A model generated the notes under the pieces. It did not search any database. It worked only from the letters and a program-made list of their open reading frames with translations, and was not told the origin of the DNA. From Lingula anatina (lineage: Eukaryota; Brachiopoda; Lingulata; Lingulida; Lingulidae): a stretch of 64,000 nt of DNA. The DNA lies in the NCBI RefSeq assembly GCF_001039355.2, contig NW_019776179.1:561928-625927 (forward strand), in the 5' to 3' direction. Every line of letters begins with the position of its first letter. Position 1 is the first letter of the stretch. Positions 23,821 to 35,590 of this stretch are shown one piece after another. A program made the position numbers and the translations under genes.

Positions 23821-25999
23821 TAAATCTCTGAAATTTCAGAACCAGAAGATCATTTGATCCGGTCTAGTTCTATTTGTACTGTGCCTGTAGGTCTACATGT
23901 AAACGGCAGATTTGAAATAAATACGTCATGTAGGCTTTGACCAGGTCGGTTTATACATGTATCTACGTCGAAACAAACAGTGCATTCAGATAGCAAGCAT
24001 GTGCACTGTAACCAATCCCACCTCCAACAAAATAGGAATATATATTGTTTGCAATTGTGATGTTATAAAAATATATCTAGACTGTCACATACATTTTGTA
24101 CAACCAAAGGAAAGACAAAGGCGCGAAGACTCTTCTTTATAGTTTCACAAAGCTCAAACATGTAAAACATACACACGCACAAGTGCAACTGTCTTAAAAC
24201 GCGTAAAACAAATATTTTAGAAATTGAGTAACTTACTGGTTGAAATAAGAACGTCGCTCTGACCGCATTTACATGCACTGAGATCTTTCCCTGCATTCAC
24301 AACCACGATCTGAGGGTGTCAAAAGCTCATGCGCCCGCTTAAATACCGTAGATGTAAGAAACAGGAAAAATCCCCACTTCTATTTTCACCTTTGGTCTGT
24401 GCGGAATTCCCATTGCTACATATAGACACCTGGTTTTTAGCTACTAAAAAACCCGGACGCCATATTGATGTTCAATGTTTACACATCACTACTTTGACCC
24501 TGTCATTGTTTGACGACCCATTCACATTTGCCCCAACAGCAACAACAATTTGACTCTTTAGGTCACCTCTCATAATCAATTCGCGCATGGCCTATCTTTA
24601 TCGGTGGGGAAAATTATGGCAGAGTAATTGCGTGAATCATAGAAATTTTAAGTTTCGGTCCATAAACAGACACGGGGAATTTTTCTTACAACCAGCACTA
24701 GGAGTACATACGGTCGGGGCGTTTTCTCTTTGTTTCGTAACATGCATAAAATGCAACAAGATACAATCAATACACGAACTGGCTGTTGAATCCTACAAAC
24801 AACGAGGTCATTTGTGGGTGATAGAGGCCCAGGCCAGTACATAGGTTGCCTCACTGAGAATACTGCACCATCGTTCGCCGTCGTGGAAGACAGGGCTAGG
24901 TAACAGGGTGATAAGGTACGTACGCTGTAGCATGTACGACATTTGTAAAGCTTATGGATGTAGAAAAACAATAATCTACAAAAAAGGATATCACAAATGA
25001 AGTTTTTTTCAGCTGTTGTTGTTCCTGTGCACTATTTACTATTGGGTGGGGCACGGGAATTATACCAACCCCCTGTTTAGAACTACACACAAATTGTCAA
25101 CATATGTTGAGCTATTGAATGACCCGGTTTTAGTGACATGTACAATGTATTAAAAATGGCCATCCGATGCATGTATGCTGAAATCGGGACATTCAGTATG
25201 ATAGCTTACCACCTGTGCCGTATTTCATAGGCACATTTGGGACCAAGATAAGTAGTCATTTCTTGGACATATTATTTTGAGAGTATTTCTCGTCTTCACA
25301 TGCGAAAAAAAAAATTCGAGGCTCACCTATACCTGGGTGGACTTCCTTTCAAATGTTCTGAATAACACTACAGCCAAACGGGGATTCCCCGTTCACATTA
25401 AGAACAGCTGTTTTTGTTTACATTCAGAAAACTCCGCATTTGTGCAGTTCTTTAACAGTGTTGTTGTTGTTATTATTATTATTATTTGATAGTGATAGCG
25501 GTAAACATGTATTAACAATAGTACTACAGTAGTAGTAGTAGTAGTTGTACAGATAAAACATCATTGCTAATGAGCGTATATCGAAATTGAGGCAACTGTC
25601 CTACCTACATGTTTAGGGTAGAAAAATTCCCACTATCTTTCTGTATGAATTTCAGTCTGTGTGTGCTTTCAGTTGAGTACATTTTTATGACTAATCTTTC
25701 ATGTAACAAAATGGAAAGGTTGATCTAAAAGTAAAAGTCAATAAATTTTTTGATTCTTCTTCTTCCTCTTTTTCTTTTTTATTTCAATTTCTTTTTATTT
25801 CATTCTTTTCTAAATATCACCTCATGTTATTAAGCTAATCACACTATTACGATATAAAACAATTCAGGTGAAATTTTAATTCTTAAACGATATAGATAGG
25901 AGATGGTTTATCAGACTATTTTACTGCTTAATTCGAAAGGAATCTTCTGTCTTGAATTTTTATCTAAGGTCGTTGTTTTCATTTTTCTTTCTTATCAGA

Positions 26000-26311
26000 A
26001 TGTCTTCGAGAATGACCAGTCCAAAGCCGTTCATTGGTGTAGACAGTGACGGGAAACTTTTCGTGCACGATGAAACAGCCGACACTCTACAACAGCACGG
26101 GAAACCTGTAGTGGTTATAGCTATTGTGGGCAGAGCTCGCCGAGGAAAGTCGTACTTAATGAACCGGCTGTTGGGGAAGCAGGCGGGATTCCCACTCGGT
26201 CCGACCATCAACGCCGCAACGAAGGGTATTTATGATTGATATTCATAATGCCAATATTTATAAAGATGCCTGTCCGTCTGTCTTCTTGTTTGTCAATGTT
26301 CTACCCCCGCT

Positions 26312-26359
<48 letters not shown>

Positions 26360-29300
26360 TGTGAGTGTGTGATATTTTTGTCTGTTTGTGTTAGATATGT
26401 AATATATAATTAAATGACATTTCTAGGCATTTGGGCCTGGATAACTGACCACCCCACCAGACCCAATCATAACCTGCTGTTACTGGACACTGAGGGTCTG
26501 TCCCATGCCACAGACGGCGACGAGAACCGGGACATTCAGATCTTTGTTCTGTCTGTTATCCTCAGCAGTACCCTGATCTACAACTGCCAGGGTGTGATAG
26601 ATGAAAGCTGTTTAGAACTTCTAGAGTATCCTTCATTGATGGTGATTCACTGACGGATCCAGTATTTTTCCAGTGTTTTTTTTTTTTTTTTTTTTTGGAG
26701 GGGGGGGGTGGGGGCGGCACGGTGTAAAACTCTAAAACAGAAAATGGCAATTTTGGTCATAATATGGGAGACAGGTATACATTCTTTTATTCGTTTTGAT
26801 TCAACAGGTTGTTATTCTAATTTTTTAGGGGGGGGGGGGGCTGGATAGAATTCCTTCGGAGTTTAAGTCGGTGGGGGAGTGCTGATATTTGCTCATTGAC
26901 CGTGTGCACTGTACATAACTGGTAAACTGTTGACTTATTATTAGAATAACAATAACGTATTGTAGTTTATAAAATGAAAAATAATATCAATTTATATTGT
27001 GTTTTTTTTACACCTGAATTTACTGCTTAACGATTTGCCCAGCTTAGTATCTGAGCTCTCTGAGCACTTGGTCCTCAGGGTGGACGACGAAGGAAATGTT
27101 ATTAACATGGACCGAATTTTCCCTGCGCTACATTTCGTAGTTAGAGACTTCATGCTGGAATTAGCCATCGACGGACAGCCGTGTTCACCAACAGTCTACT
27201 TGGAGCATTGCCTCAAAGCAAAGAGAGGGTTTCGAGAAAAAGTACGGTTGCAGAATAATTCCCGTGACAAGCTGAAATCCTACTTTCCAAACAGGTACTG
27301 CTTTTGATGAAGTCGAGTTTGCAGCGTTTTTTATGTAAAGTCCCTGTTACAGCGGGCTTACGGTTGCCTGCAGAACGTATTTTGGCCACCCTCCTTTCGA
27401 AGTTGGGGCGTTGAGAATATTGATTGTGTTTATAAACTTTTATATATTTTAGCCTTTTGGTTACATATATGTGTGAGACGACCAAACAGGTAAAAACGGG
27501 TTATGTCATTGCCAACGATTCCCCTCTTTTTCATACCAGGTCTTGTTTTGTTCTCCCCCGGCCAGTGACTGAGGACGAGGCCCTGAGGCAGGTGGACGAG
27601 GTCCCGGAGGACCAACTTCAGCCCGCCTTTGTGGACGGTGTCACACAGCTCGTGTCCACCATCCACGCGCAAAGTGAGCCAAAGAAGGTCCGTGGAGTGT
27701 GGATGAACAGTAGACGTAAGTGTCCAATTTTTATGTACACACACTGGACAAAAGAAGTGTCACCCCCTAACTCAGAGTAATAAAAGTAGGCAGATCTTGG
27801 GTACTTATAATGCCTGGTCTACTTATAATGTGACTAATGAGTATAAAACCGCTATACCGCTATTGGTCTTGTACATGTACAGCAAATGTTATTCCCGTCT
27901 TCCTCCAATAATGGCAAGATACAGGCATTATCTAACGGCTATAGGTGCAAGTTATTAACCTGAAGAGGCGGAATATAAGCAATGTCAGAATATCGATACA
28001 GTTGAATTGTTCAGTCAAAACCGTGCAGAGGGTCTGGTCTCGGTATAGAAACACTGGATCAAGAGACAAATTGCCTCTGATAGGTCGTCCAAGAAAAAAT
28101 ACTGGCCGTGAAGCCCAACGACTGATTTTGATGTCGAGGTTGTCAAAGTTCGACACTGCTTGTCAGTTGACAACACAGTGGAACAATTTCACACATAAGA
28201 ATGTGTCTGTGAAAATTGCTAGGCGTCGGTTACATGCTCAGAGAGTGTACAGCAGGGTAGCAAGACTGAAACCTCTTATATCGTTACAATACAGGCAACG
28301 TAGAGTAAACTAGGGTCAACAGGATCTGGAACTGGACAGTTCATGACAGTTGGTCCTATATATTTTTTCTGATGAGTGTCGCTTTGGTCTGACCTCTGAT
28401 GACAAACGGGCACTATGCTGGCAAACTGCTGGTAAAGCATTTGAACCACATGCACTGAATTTTCGAACCCGGAGCAGCATATTCATCATGGTGTGGGGCT
28501 GCATCAGCATGCATGGCTTGGGCGAATTGATAGTGGTTAGTGGAAACATGAATCAATAGAAATATATCGATGTTTTGGAGTCAGGCTTGCTGCCATCTAT
28601 TACTAACATGTTTGGTGACAGGAATTTTCCATTTGTTCACCAGGATGACAATGCTCCTTGTCACAGGCCCAGAGCAGTTGATGATTGGTTTGACAACAGG
28701 ACATTCGCAGGGTGATGTGGCCTGCCCAGAGTCCGGATGCAATCATAATAGAAAATGTATTGAATGATATGTCAAAACTTTTTACAAATGACCGTCTAAC
28801 CAGCAAAAAAACTCTGTTATATTCAGTGTTTCATGCTTGGCCAGCATAAGCCCTGAACGCATCAGACAATTATATGAAACCTTGCTTCGTAGACTGGCAC
28901 CTATTATTAGGTCACGTGGCTATGCCACTAAGTACTAATTTTGGACTTGAAACTGCATATTTTGGTAGAATGTATATTTTGTTCTCATTTTGTGATTTTT
29001 TGTGAATTTTGATGTTAATAAAATGATACCAGGTGCATATCATTCCACAGTCATTTATCTCCACCATAGTATTGGCTCAGTAGGGGTGACACTTCTTTTG
29101 TCCAGTGTGTGTATAGTAATTTGCCAATATAAGATCAAATACGAAAACTAAAGCAAATTTTGTGTTGATTTTGGTTGTTGTTCTGTAATACAATGTAATT
29201 ATTATTATTGTTGTTGATGTAGTAGTTGTTGTAAAATTAATGTACAGTATATCAAATATTTGATATAATATTTTGAGGTTTGATAATCATTTACTTATAG

Positions 29301-29838
29301 GGGTTATGTTGTGAATTTCAAAGTCAGATGTTTATGGGAATTGCCATTATATATCGTGTGTCATTCGTGTTCATGTATAGTTATGTTATCAAGTACCTGA
29401 ACAGCATGTAGTTTCTCGTCACTATTTTTGCCTCCTAGGTTTTAGAGATTACTTTATCAGTTTATCAGTTATCAATATACATATACCTCTCCTGTTATTC
29501 TTTAGTCTCGTATTATTTTAGATCTGGTGGAAATCGCCCGTAATTGTGTGCTGGCCTTTCGCCAAGATAAGATCCCATCTGTGGAGAATGCTGTGGTAGC
29601 TGTTCGCCAGGCGGAGTGCCTGAAGGCAGTAGAGATGGCGCTGCAGTTCTACAAAATAGCAATGCAAGACACTGTAGAAGAGCTGCCGCTTCAAGAGGAT
29701 GAGCTTAAAAGAAGGCACAGGCACAATTTTGATAACTGTGCCGAGAGAACCTTTGCCGAGTACGCCATATTTGATGACGATGGAGACTTCTACAATCGAA
29801 TGAAGGTACCCTCCCCCCCATCTCTTTCTCTCTTTTTT

Positions 29839-29870
<32 letters not shown>

Positions 29871-31294
29871 GACCTTTATTTGCCATTGGCGTTGATTTAG
29901 ATATTTCAGAATTCATATCACAGTTCTTATGGCTGTTTTAGAATAATTGAGTCTAATGACATAAACACCCATGAAATTTTGCTTCCCATAAAATATTTAA
30001 TTGCAAATCTTATTTTGTATTTACAGACATATTATTTAAAGGTTTGCGGAAAAAAATATCTTCCAATTCTTTTTAATCAGGCACTAGCCTAACAAGTGAA
30101 TTTAATTGTATATATTCCAGGCAGACATCGAAAAGGAGTACACCATGATCTGTAAAAACAACGAATCAGAGGCCCTTCGATTGTGCAGAGAAATGCTGGA
30201 TGTTCTGTTTACCAGCATCGTGCAGAAAAAGATCGACGAAGATGAGTACTCCTATTCCGACGGCCATTTTGAATACATCCAAGACTTACAGAAGGTCTTT
30301 GTCCTCTACGATGAGTATCCTAAGAAGGGCCCCGCCCACTGCGCCCGGCAGGTGAGGGAAGACTTCGAGAACGAGAAGCAGACCCAGACCCAGCTGATTC
30401 ATCAGACTGCGGGGGCCGTAGCCAAGAAAGAGGAGGAGATAGAGACCCATCGCGTCCTTATCGAGCTGGAGAAACAGCAGAACGCAGAGGCACAGCAGGC
30501 CTTGGAGGAAAGACTGGATAGACTACAAATTGACCACGAGGAAAATCTGAGACGACTGGAACAAGAGAGGGGGGAAATGAGGGAGCAGTATGAAGAAAGA
30601 ATACGGAGAGTGAACAGCGAGAAGCAACATGAGATACAAATCAGGGACGCAGAAGCGCAGAGAATTAGCAGAGAATTGGAACACCGCATGCGACTGACCC
30701 AGGAGCAATTGGATGCCCAACAAAGGAGAGCAGACCAAAGTGCCGACCAGATAAGGCTTCTAATGCAGCAGAATAGAAACCTTGAAGAAGGGCTTCGACA
30801 CGCTAACAGCAGAAGTAGGGGAGGAGGTGGTGGTAAGTGTTCTCTCTCTCGATATATATATATATTAAACGATCTGCAAAGAATTACATACATGTACCAG
30901 TATATAAAAAGTAGTTGTCAGTTGTTATTAAACCACTACCGGTTTCATGGTATCGACAGTGGTATTCTTTGGTCATTTCTGACAGTCAAATGATTAATTG
31001 GAATTTTAGTTTCGATTGAATATTTCCCTTAAAAATGCAACATTAGCTTAAATGACTAATACGAAAGTTGATGATCAATCGGAAATTTACTTTCGGTCGA
31101 AAATACCTGTAAGCTTATGTTTTGTTCATATTTGTAAACCTGTTAACGGCTGAATGATATCATTCAACATCATATAAGTTATATATATATATATATAACT
31201 TGCCCTCTTCTTCTCACAATATGTGTATAATAATTTCAAATATTACTTTATCCACATAACATTTTCTTCTTTTTTAGGTTGTGCTATTATGTGA
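26000..31294 (+). CDS. GBP: GBP gene C: guanylate-binding protein with CaaX box CAIM
   Basis: Exons: 26000-26225, 26427-26625, 27043-27294, 27540-27715, 29522-29805, 30121-30832, 31278-31294; 621 residues. P-loop GRARRGKS at 44-51, LLLDTEGLSHATDGDENRD, and VVRDFMLELAIDG are the GTPase motifs. Relative to genes A, B, E and F there are extra introns after ATKG and inside the PNR/SCFVL block, and one 712-base exon replaces two helical-region exons. That exon encodes a long charged coiled coil ending SRGGGG. The final 17-base exon adds GCAIM and a stop, so the protein should be prenylated at Cys and membrane-bound. Intron 2 starts GTATCCTTC and has TGCTTAAC before its acceptor, so it is U12-type. 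The start follows an AG acceptor by one base, so a 5'UTR exon lies upstream. Intron 4 carries a Tc1-like element absent from gene D. Confidence 0.93.
27738..29111 (+). mobile_element. Tc1-like DNA transposon in intron 4 of GBP gene C
   Basis: 1374 bp with inverted ends CACACACTGGACAAAAG and its reverse complement, flanked by TA on both sides (27736-27737 and 29112-29113). This is the classic Tc1/mariner target duplication. The equivalent intron of gene D (around 37000-37020) is empty. Confidence 0.95.
27945..28830 (+). pseudogene. Broken Tc1-like transposase
   Basis: Inside the transposon. 27945-28313 encodes a helix-turn-helix DNA-binding region (SVKTVQRVW, GRPRK). Further frames give FSDECRFG (first Asp), VHQDDNAPCH (second Asp) and WPAQSPDAIIIENV (Glu). 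A TAG or TGA interrupts the reading frame before the catalytic domain and again after GNMNQ, and later parts change frame, so no active protein is made here. Confidence 0.9.
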
Positions 31295-31299
31295 CCAGT

Positions 31300-31958
31300 T
31301 CCTGAAAATTTGGCGAGCTTCAAATGTGGACATTTCCTGTCAATGAAGGCTTTGAATAGCTGGACATTGCATTACATAAGCAAAGACATTGCCGAGACTG
31401 ACATTTTGAAACATTACTGTTTTGGATATATATATATTTAAACGGAAAGAAATACTTGGTCAGGCTGAATGATGTATATAATAGGCTTCATACATGTATG
31501 TTGGCTTCTTTGCTGATGGCATGATTTCAGTTGTTGAAATCCACTCCTTGTACCTGTTACAGTGAAAAAAATTCATTTTTATTTACTGTGTATACAAAAT
31601 AACTCTTAAAATATTAGCAATGCCAAAAAGGCATGATCTAATTTTAAAAATGCTTTGTACATAGCCTACCTTAGGAAGTTTATTTGTCCACAGAGTTAAA
31701 TTTTCATGAAGTCTACATGAAAACAAATAGAAGAAGAATGAGAAAGTGTAGAAGAAGAATTGATTAATGGAGGGTGGTGGATACAACTCTATCTTCACAA
31801 TAATAGATCAATATATGATGAAATACATTATGTTATACAGCAGAACCCTATTTATAAATTAAAGTAAATGTAAGTGCACCAAAGTAGTCTGTTACTGTTC
31901 TTTTTTATTTTAGCAAATTGGCATTCACAGAGAGGGAAGGGGTAAATTATACTAGCAT

Positions 31959-32002
<44 letters not shown>

Positions 32003-32056
32003 TGGTTGATTTGAGATGTACACGGTGAATCTGTGGCTAGTGTGAAACGAAATGTT

Positions 32057-32088
<32 letters not shown>

Positions 32089-32500
32089 TTTTTTTGCATT
32101 TTTCTTACATTTATTTATCTTCTAAACTTGCATATACACCGTACGCTGCTACATCTCCCATTATTCTATTTCACATCGGACGGGGAACTTTCCTGTGTTT
32201 GAAATTGCCCAGGTTTATTTAAACATAATGACCATCTCATAAAAGACACCATCCATTTGGAAAACCCAAAATATTAAAATACCGTTATATTTTCAATGAC
32301 ACTATTTTTAGTATACCACAATATTTTGACCTATGAAGGGTATCTCTGATTACTCATACACATGTACTTGTTTTATGTATTCAACTGACATCACTGACCT
32401 AGGTCAGGTCAAACCTATGCTATCTGTAACCTGCTGTTGTGTAGGTAAAGTGGGGTGATGTTTAAGGCAGTTAAGTAAACGTTCGTCACCCTTTTAATGC
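31300..32500. other. 3' flank of GBP gene C
   Basis: AT-rich and repeated after gene D (39190-40360) and partly after gene E (46800-47800). It holds (ATTT)n at about 31958-32000 and (ATT)n at about 32058-32090. No ORF of interest. Confidence 0.6.
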
Positions 32501-32880
32501 AAAGTTCAAGGGGCGTTTACCGATAAAGTGCGCTTGTCGTAAAGGGAATTTCCGCACAAAGCTTATTACAACGTACGTTATTCACTGGGAATTTCTATAT
32601 GCTAAAAATAGCACTGACCGAAAAACAGGCGATAGAATAGAAATAAAAAGAGAAATTCAGCACTGGAGCTTATTTAATCGACGCTTTTCCTTTCTACAGC
32701 ATTCGTTCTATGATCAGGCGCATTTGACTGACTGCTGGAAAAACGCCGAGTTGCAGTTTCATGCGTGGCTATCATACCGCACACTGGTGAAAACAGCAGC
32801 TGATATTTCTATCTACACAGATATTAGATCGAAGACATTACTGCCACGCAATCAGTAGAAGCTGACATTTCGAACCAGAA
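32500..32880 (+). promoter_or_regulatory. Putative immune promoter and 5'UTR exon, copy 1
   Basis: NF-kappaB consensus GGGAATTTCC at 32544-32553 and a weaker GGGAATTTCT at 32587-32596. TATTTAA at 32671-32677. An untranslated exon then ends at a strong donor GAA|GTAAGT (32880/32881). A 9-codon ORF, ATG to TGA at 32761-32790, sits in that exon. The block is conserved at 40360-40744 and 47890-48256, while flanking sequence drifts more. It lies upstream of gene D. If 33000 is a false join, it is instead an allele of copy 2. Confidence 0.55.
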
Positions 32881-34657
32881 GTAAGTTGTGTTCTTTTGCT
32901 ATATCTATACTTGTGTTTTAGTTCTATAAATATTTCTTCTTTCAACCCCTTGGCTCCTCACGTTTCATGTGCTACATTCAGAATGTAATTTAAAGTGGCN
33001 TTATTATTATTATTCATATAAATCTCTGAAATTTCAGAACCAGAAGATCATTTGATCCGGTCTAGTTCTATTTGTACTGTGCCTATAGGTCTACATGTAA
33101 ACGGCAGATTTGAAATAAATACGTCATGTAGGCTTAGACCAGGTCGGTTTATACATGTATCTACGTCGAAACAAACAGTGCATTCAGATAGCAAGCATGT
33201 GCACTGTAACCAATCCCACCTCCAACAAAATAGGAATATATATTGTTTGCAATTGTGATGTTATAAAAACATATCTAGACTGTCACATACATTTTGTACA
33301 ACCAAAGGAAAGACAAAGGCACGAAGACTCTTCTTTATAGTTTCACAAAGCTCAAACATGTAAAACATACACACGCACAAGTGCAACTGTCTTAAAACGC
33401 GTAAAACAAATATTTTAGAAATTGAGTAACTTACTGGTTGAATGAAGAACGTCGCTCTGACCGCATTAACATGCACTGAGATCTTCCCCTGCATTCACAA
33501 CCACGATCTGAGGGTATTAAAAGCCCCTGCGCCCGCTTAAATACCGTAGATGTAAGAAACAGGAAAAATCCCCACTTCTATTTTCACCTTTGGTATGACC
33601 AGAATTCCCATTGCTACATATAGACACCTGGTTTTTAGCTACTAAAAAACCCGGCCGCCATATTGATGCCAATGTTTACGCATCACTACTTTGACCCTGT
33701 CATTGTTTGACGACCCATTCACATTGCCCCAACAGCAACAACAGTTTGACCCTTTAGGTCACCTCTGATAATCAATGTGCGCATGGACTATCTTTATCGA
33801 TGGGGAAATTTATGGCATAGTAATTGCGTGAAATATAGAAATTTTTAGTTTCGGTCTATAAACAGACACAGGGAATTTTTCTTACAACCAGCACTAGGAG
33901 TACATACGGTAGGGGCGGTTTCTCTTTGTTTCGTAACATGCATAAAATGCAACAAGATACAATCAATACAAAAACTGGCAGTTGAATCCTACAAACAGCG
34001 AGGACATTTGTGGATGATAGAGGCCCAGGCCAGTCCATAGGTTGCCTCATCGAAAATACTGTACCATCATTCGCCTTTGTTGGAGACAGGACAGGGTAAC
34101 AGGTGATAAGGTACGTACGGTGTAACATGTACGACAATCGTAAAGCTTACGGATGTAGAAAAACAATAATTTACAAAAAGGGATGTCACAATTGAAGTTT
34201 TTTTTCAGCTGTTGTTGTTCCTGTGCACTATTTACTATTGGGTGGGGCACGGGAATTATTCTAACCCCCTGTTTAGAACACACACATTGTCAACATATGT
34301 TGAGCTATTGAATGACCAAGTTTAAGTGACGTACAATGTATTAAAGAGGGCCTTCCGATGCATATACAGGGTATGCTGAAATCGGGGCATTCAGTAAGAT
34401 AACTTACCACCTCTGCCGTATTTCATAGGCACATTTGGGACCAAGATAAGTAGTCATTTCTGGACATATTATTTTGAATGTATTTCTCGTCTTCACATGC
34501 GAAAAAAAATTCGAGACTCACCTATCACTGGGTGGACTTCCTTTCCAATGTTCTGAATAACACTACAGCCAAACGGGGATTCCCCGTTCACATCAAGATC
34601 AGCTGTTGTTGTTTACATAGAAAACTCCGCATGTGTGTGACCTACGTTGTTGTCGTA

Positions 34658-34693
<36 letters not shown>

Positions 34694-35204
34694 GCCATTA
34701 TTTGATAGTGAAAGCGGTAAACATGTATTAACAAGAGATCTACAGTAGTAGTAGTAGTAGTTGTACAGATAAAACATCATTGTTAATGTGTGTATATCGA
34801 AATTGAGGCAACCGTCCTACTTACATGTGTAGGGTAGAAAAATTCCCACTATCTTTCTGTATGAATTTCAGTCTGTGTGTACTTTCAGTTGAGCACATTT
34901 TTATGACTAATCTTTAATGTAACAAAATGGAAAGGTTGATCTAAAAGTAAAAGTCAGTAAATTTTTTATTCTTCTTCTTCCTCTTTTTCTTTTTTATTTC
35001 AATTTCTTTTTATTTCATTCTTTTCTAAATATCTATTAAGCTAATTACAATATTACGATATAAAAAATTCAGGTGAAATTTTAATTCTTAAACGATATAG
35101 ATAGGAGATGGTTTATCAGACTATTTTACTGCTTAATCCGAAAGGAATCTACTGTCTTGAATTTTTATCTAAGGTCGTTGTTTTCATTTTTTTTTCTTAT
35201 CAGA

Positions 35205-35549
35205 ATGTCTTCGAGAATGACCGGTCCGAAGCCGTTCATTGGTGTAGACAGTGACGGGAAACTTTTCGTACACGATGAAACAGCTGACACTCTGCAACAG
35301 CACAGGAAACCTGTAGTGGTTATAGCTATTGTGGGCAGAGCTCGCCGAGGAAAGTCGTACTTAATGAACCGGCTGTTGGGGAAGCAGGCGGGATTCCCAC
35401 TCGGTCCGACCATCAACGCCGCAACGAAGGGTATTTATGATTGATATTCATTGATATTATAAAGATGCCTGTCCTTTATGATTGATATTCATTGATATTA
35501 TAAAGATGCCTGTCCGTCTGTCTACTTGTTTGTCAATGTTCTGGCCCCG

Positions 35550-35590
<41 letters not shown>

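Larger units (their letters stand above)
23805..32999 (+). repeat. Segmental duplication unit 1 (GBP gene C)
   Basis: From ATT..CATATAAATCTCTGAA to GAATGTAATTTAAAGTGGC this matches 33001-40860 with only scattered substitutions and small indels. The main differences are the 1374-bp transposon at 27738-29111 and microsatellite lengths. It ends exactly at the single N at 33000. Confidence 0.9.

Noticed and set aside
24063-24971. ORFs in the 5' flanks of GBP C and D, repeated at 33261-34283
   Set aside because: Copies differ by indels that change frame, and no domain is recognisable; treated as non-coding.
27945-28559. Transposase ORFs as functional genes
   Set aside because: Stops and frame changes split the catalytic domain, although the three acidic residues remain visible.
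30402-30893. Minus-strand ORFs over the GBP C and D coiled coils
   Set aside because: Antisense shadows rich in Ser/Leu/Cys caused by CAG/GAG codon bias of the coiled coil.
32600-32665. Interferon-response element from GAAATAAAAAGAGAAAT upstream of the TATA-like box
   Set aside because: The spacing of the two GAAA words does not fit the GAAANNGAAA consensus, and the area is simply A-rich.
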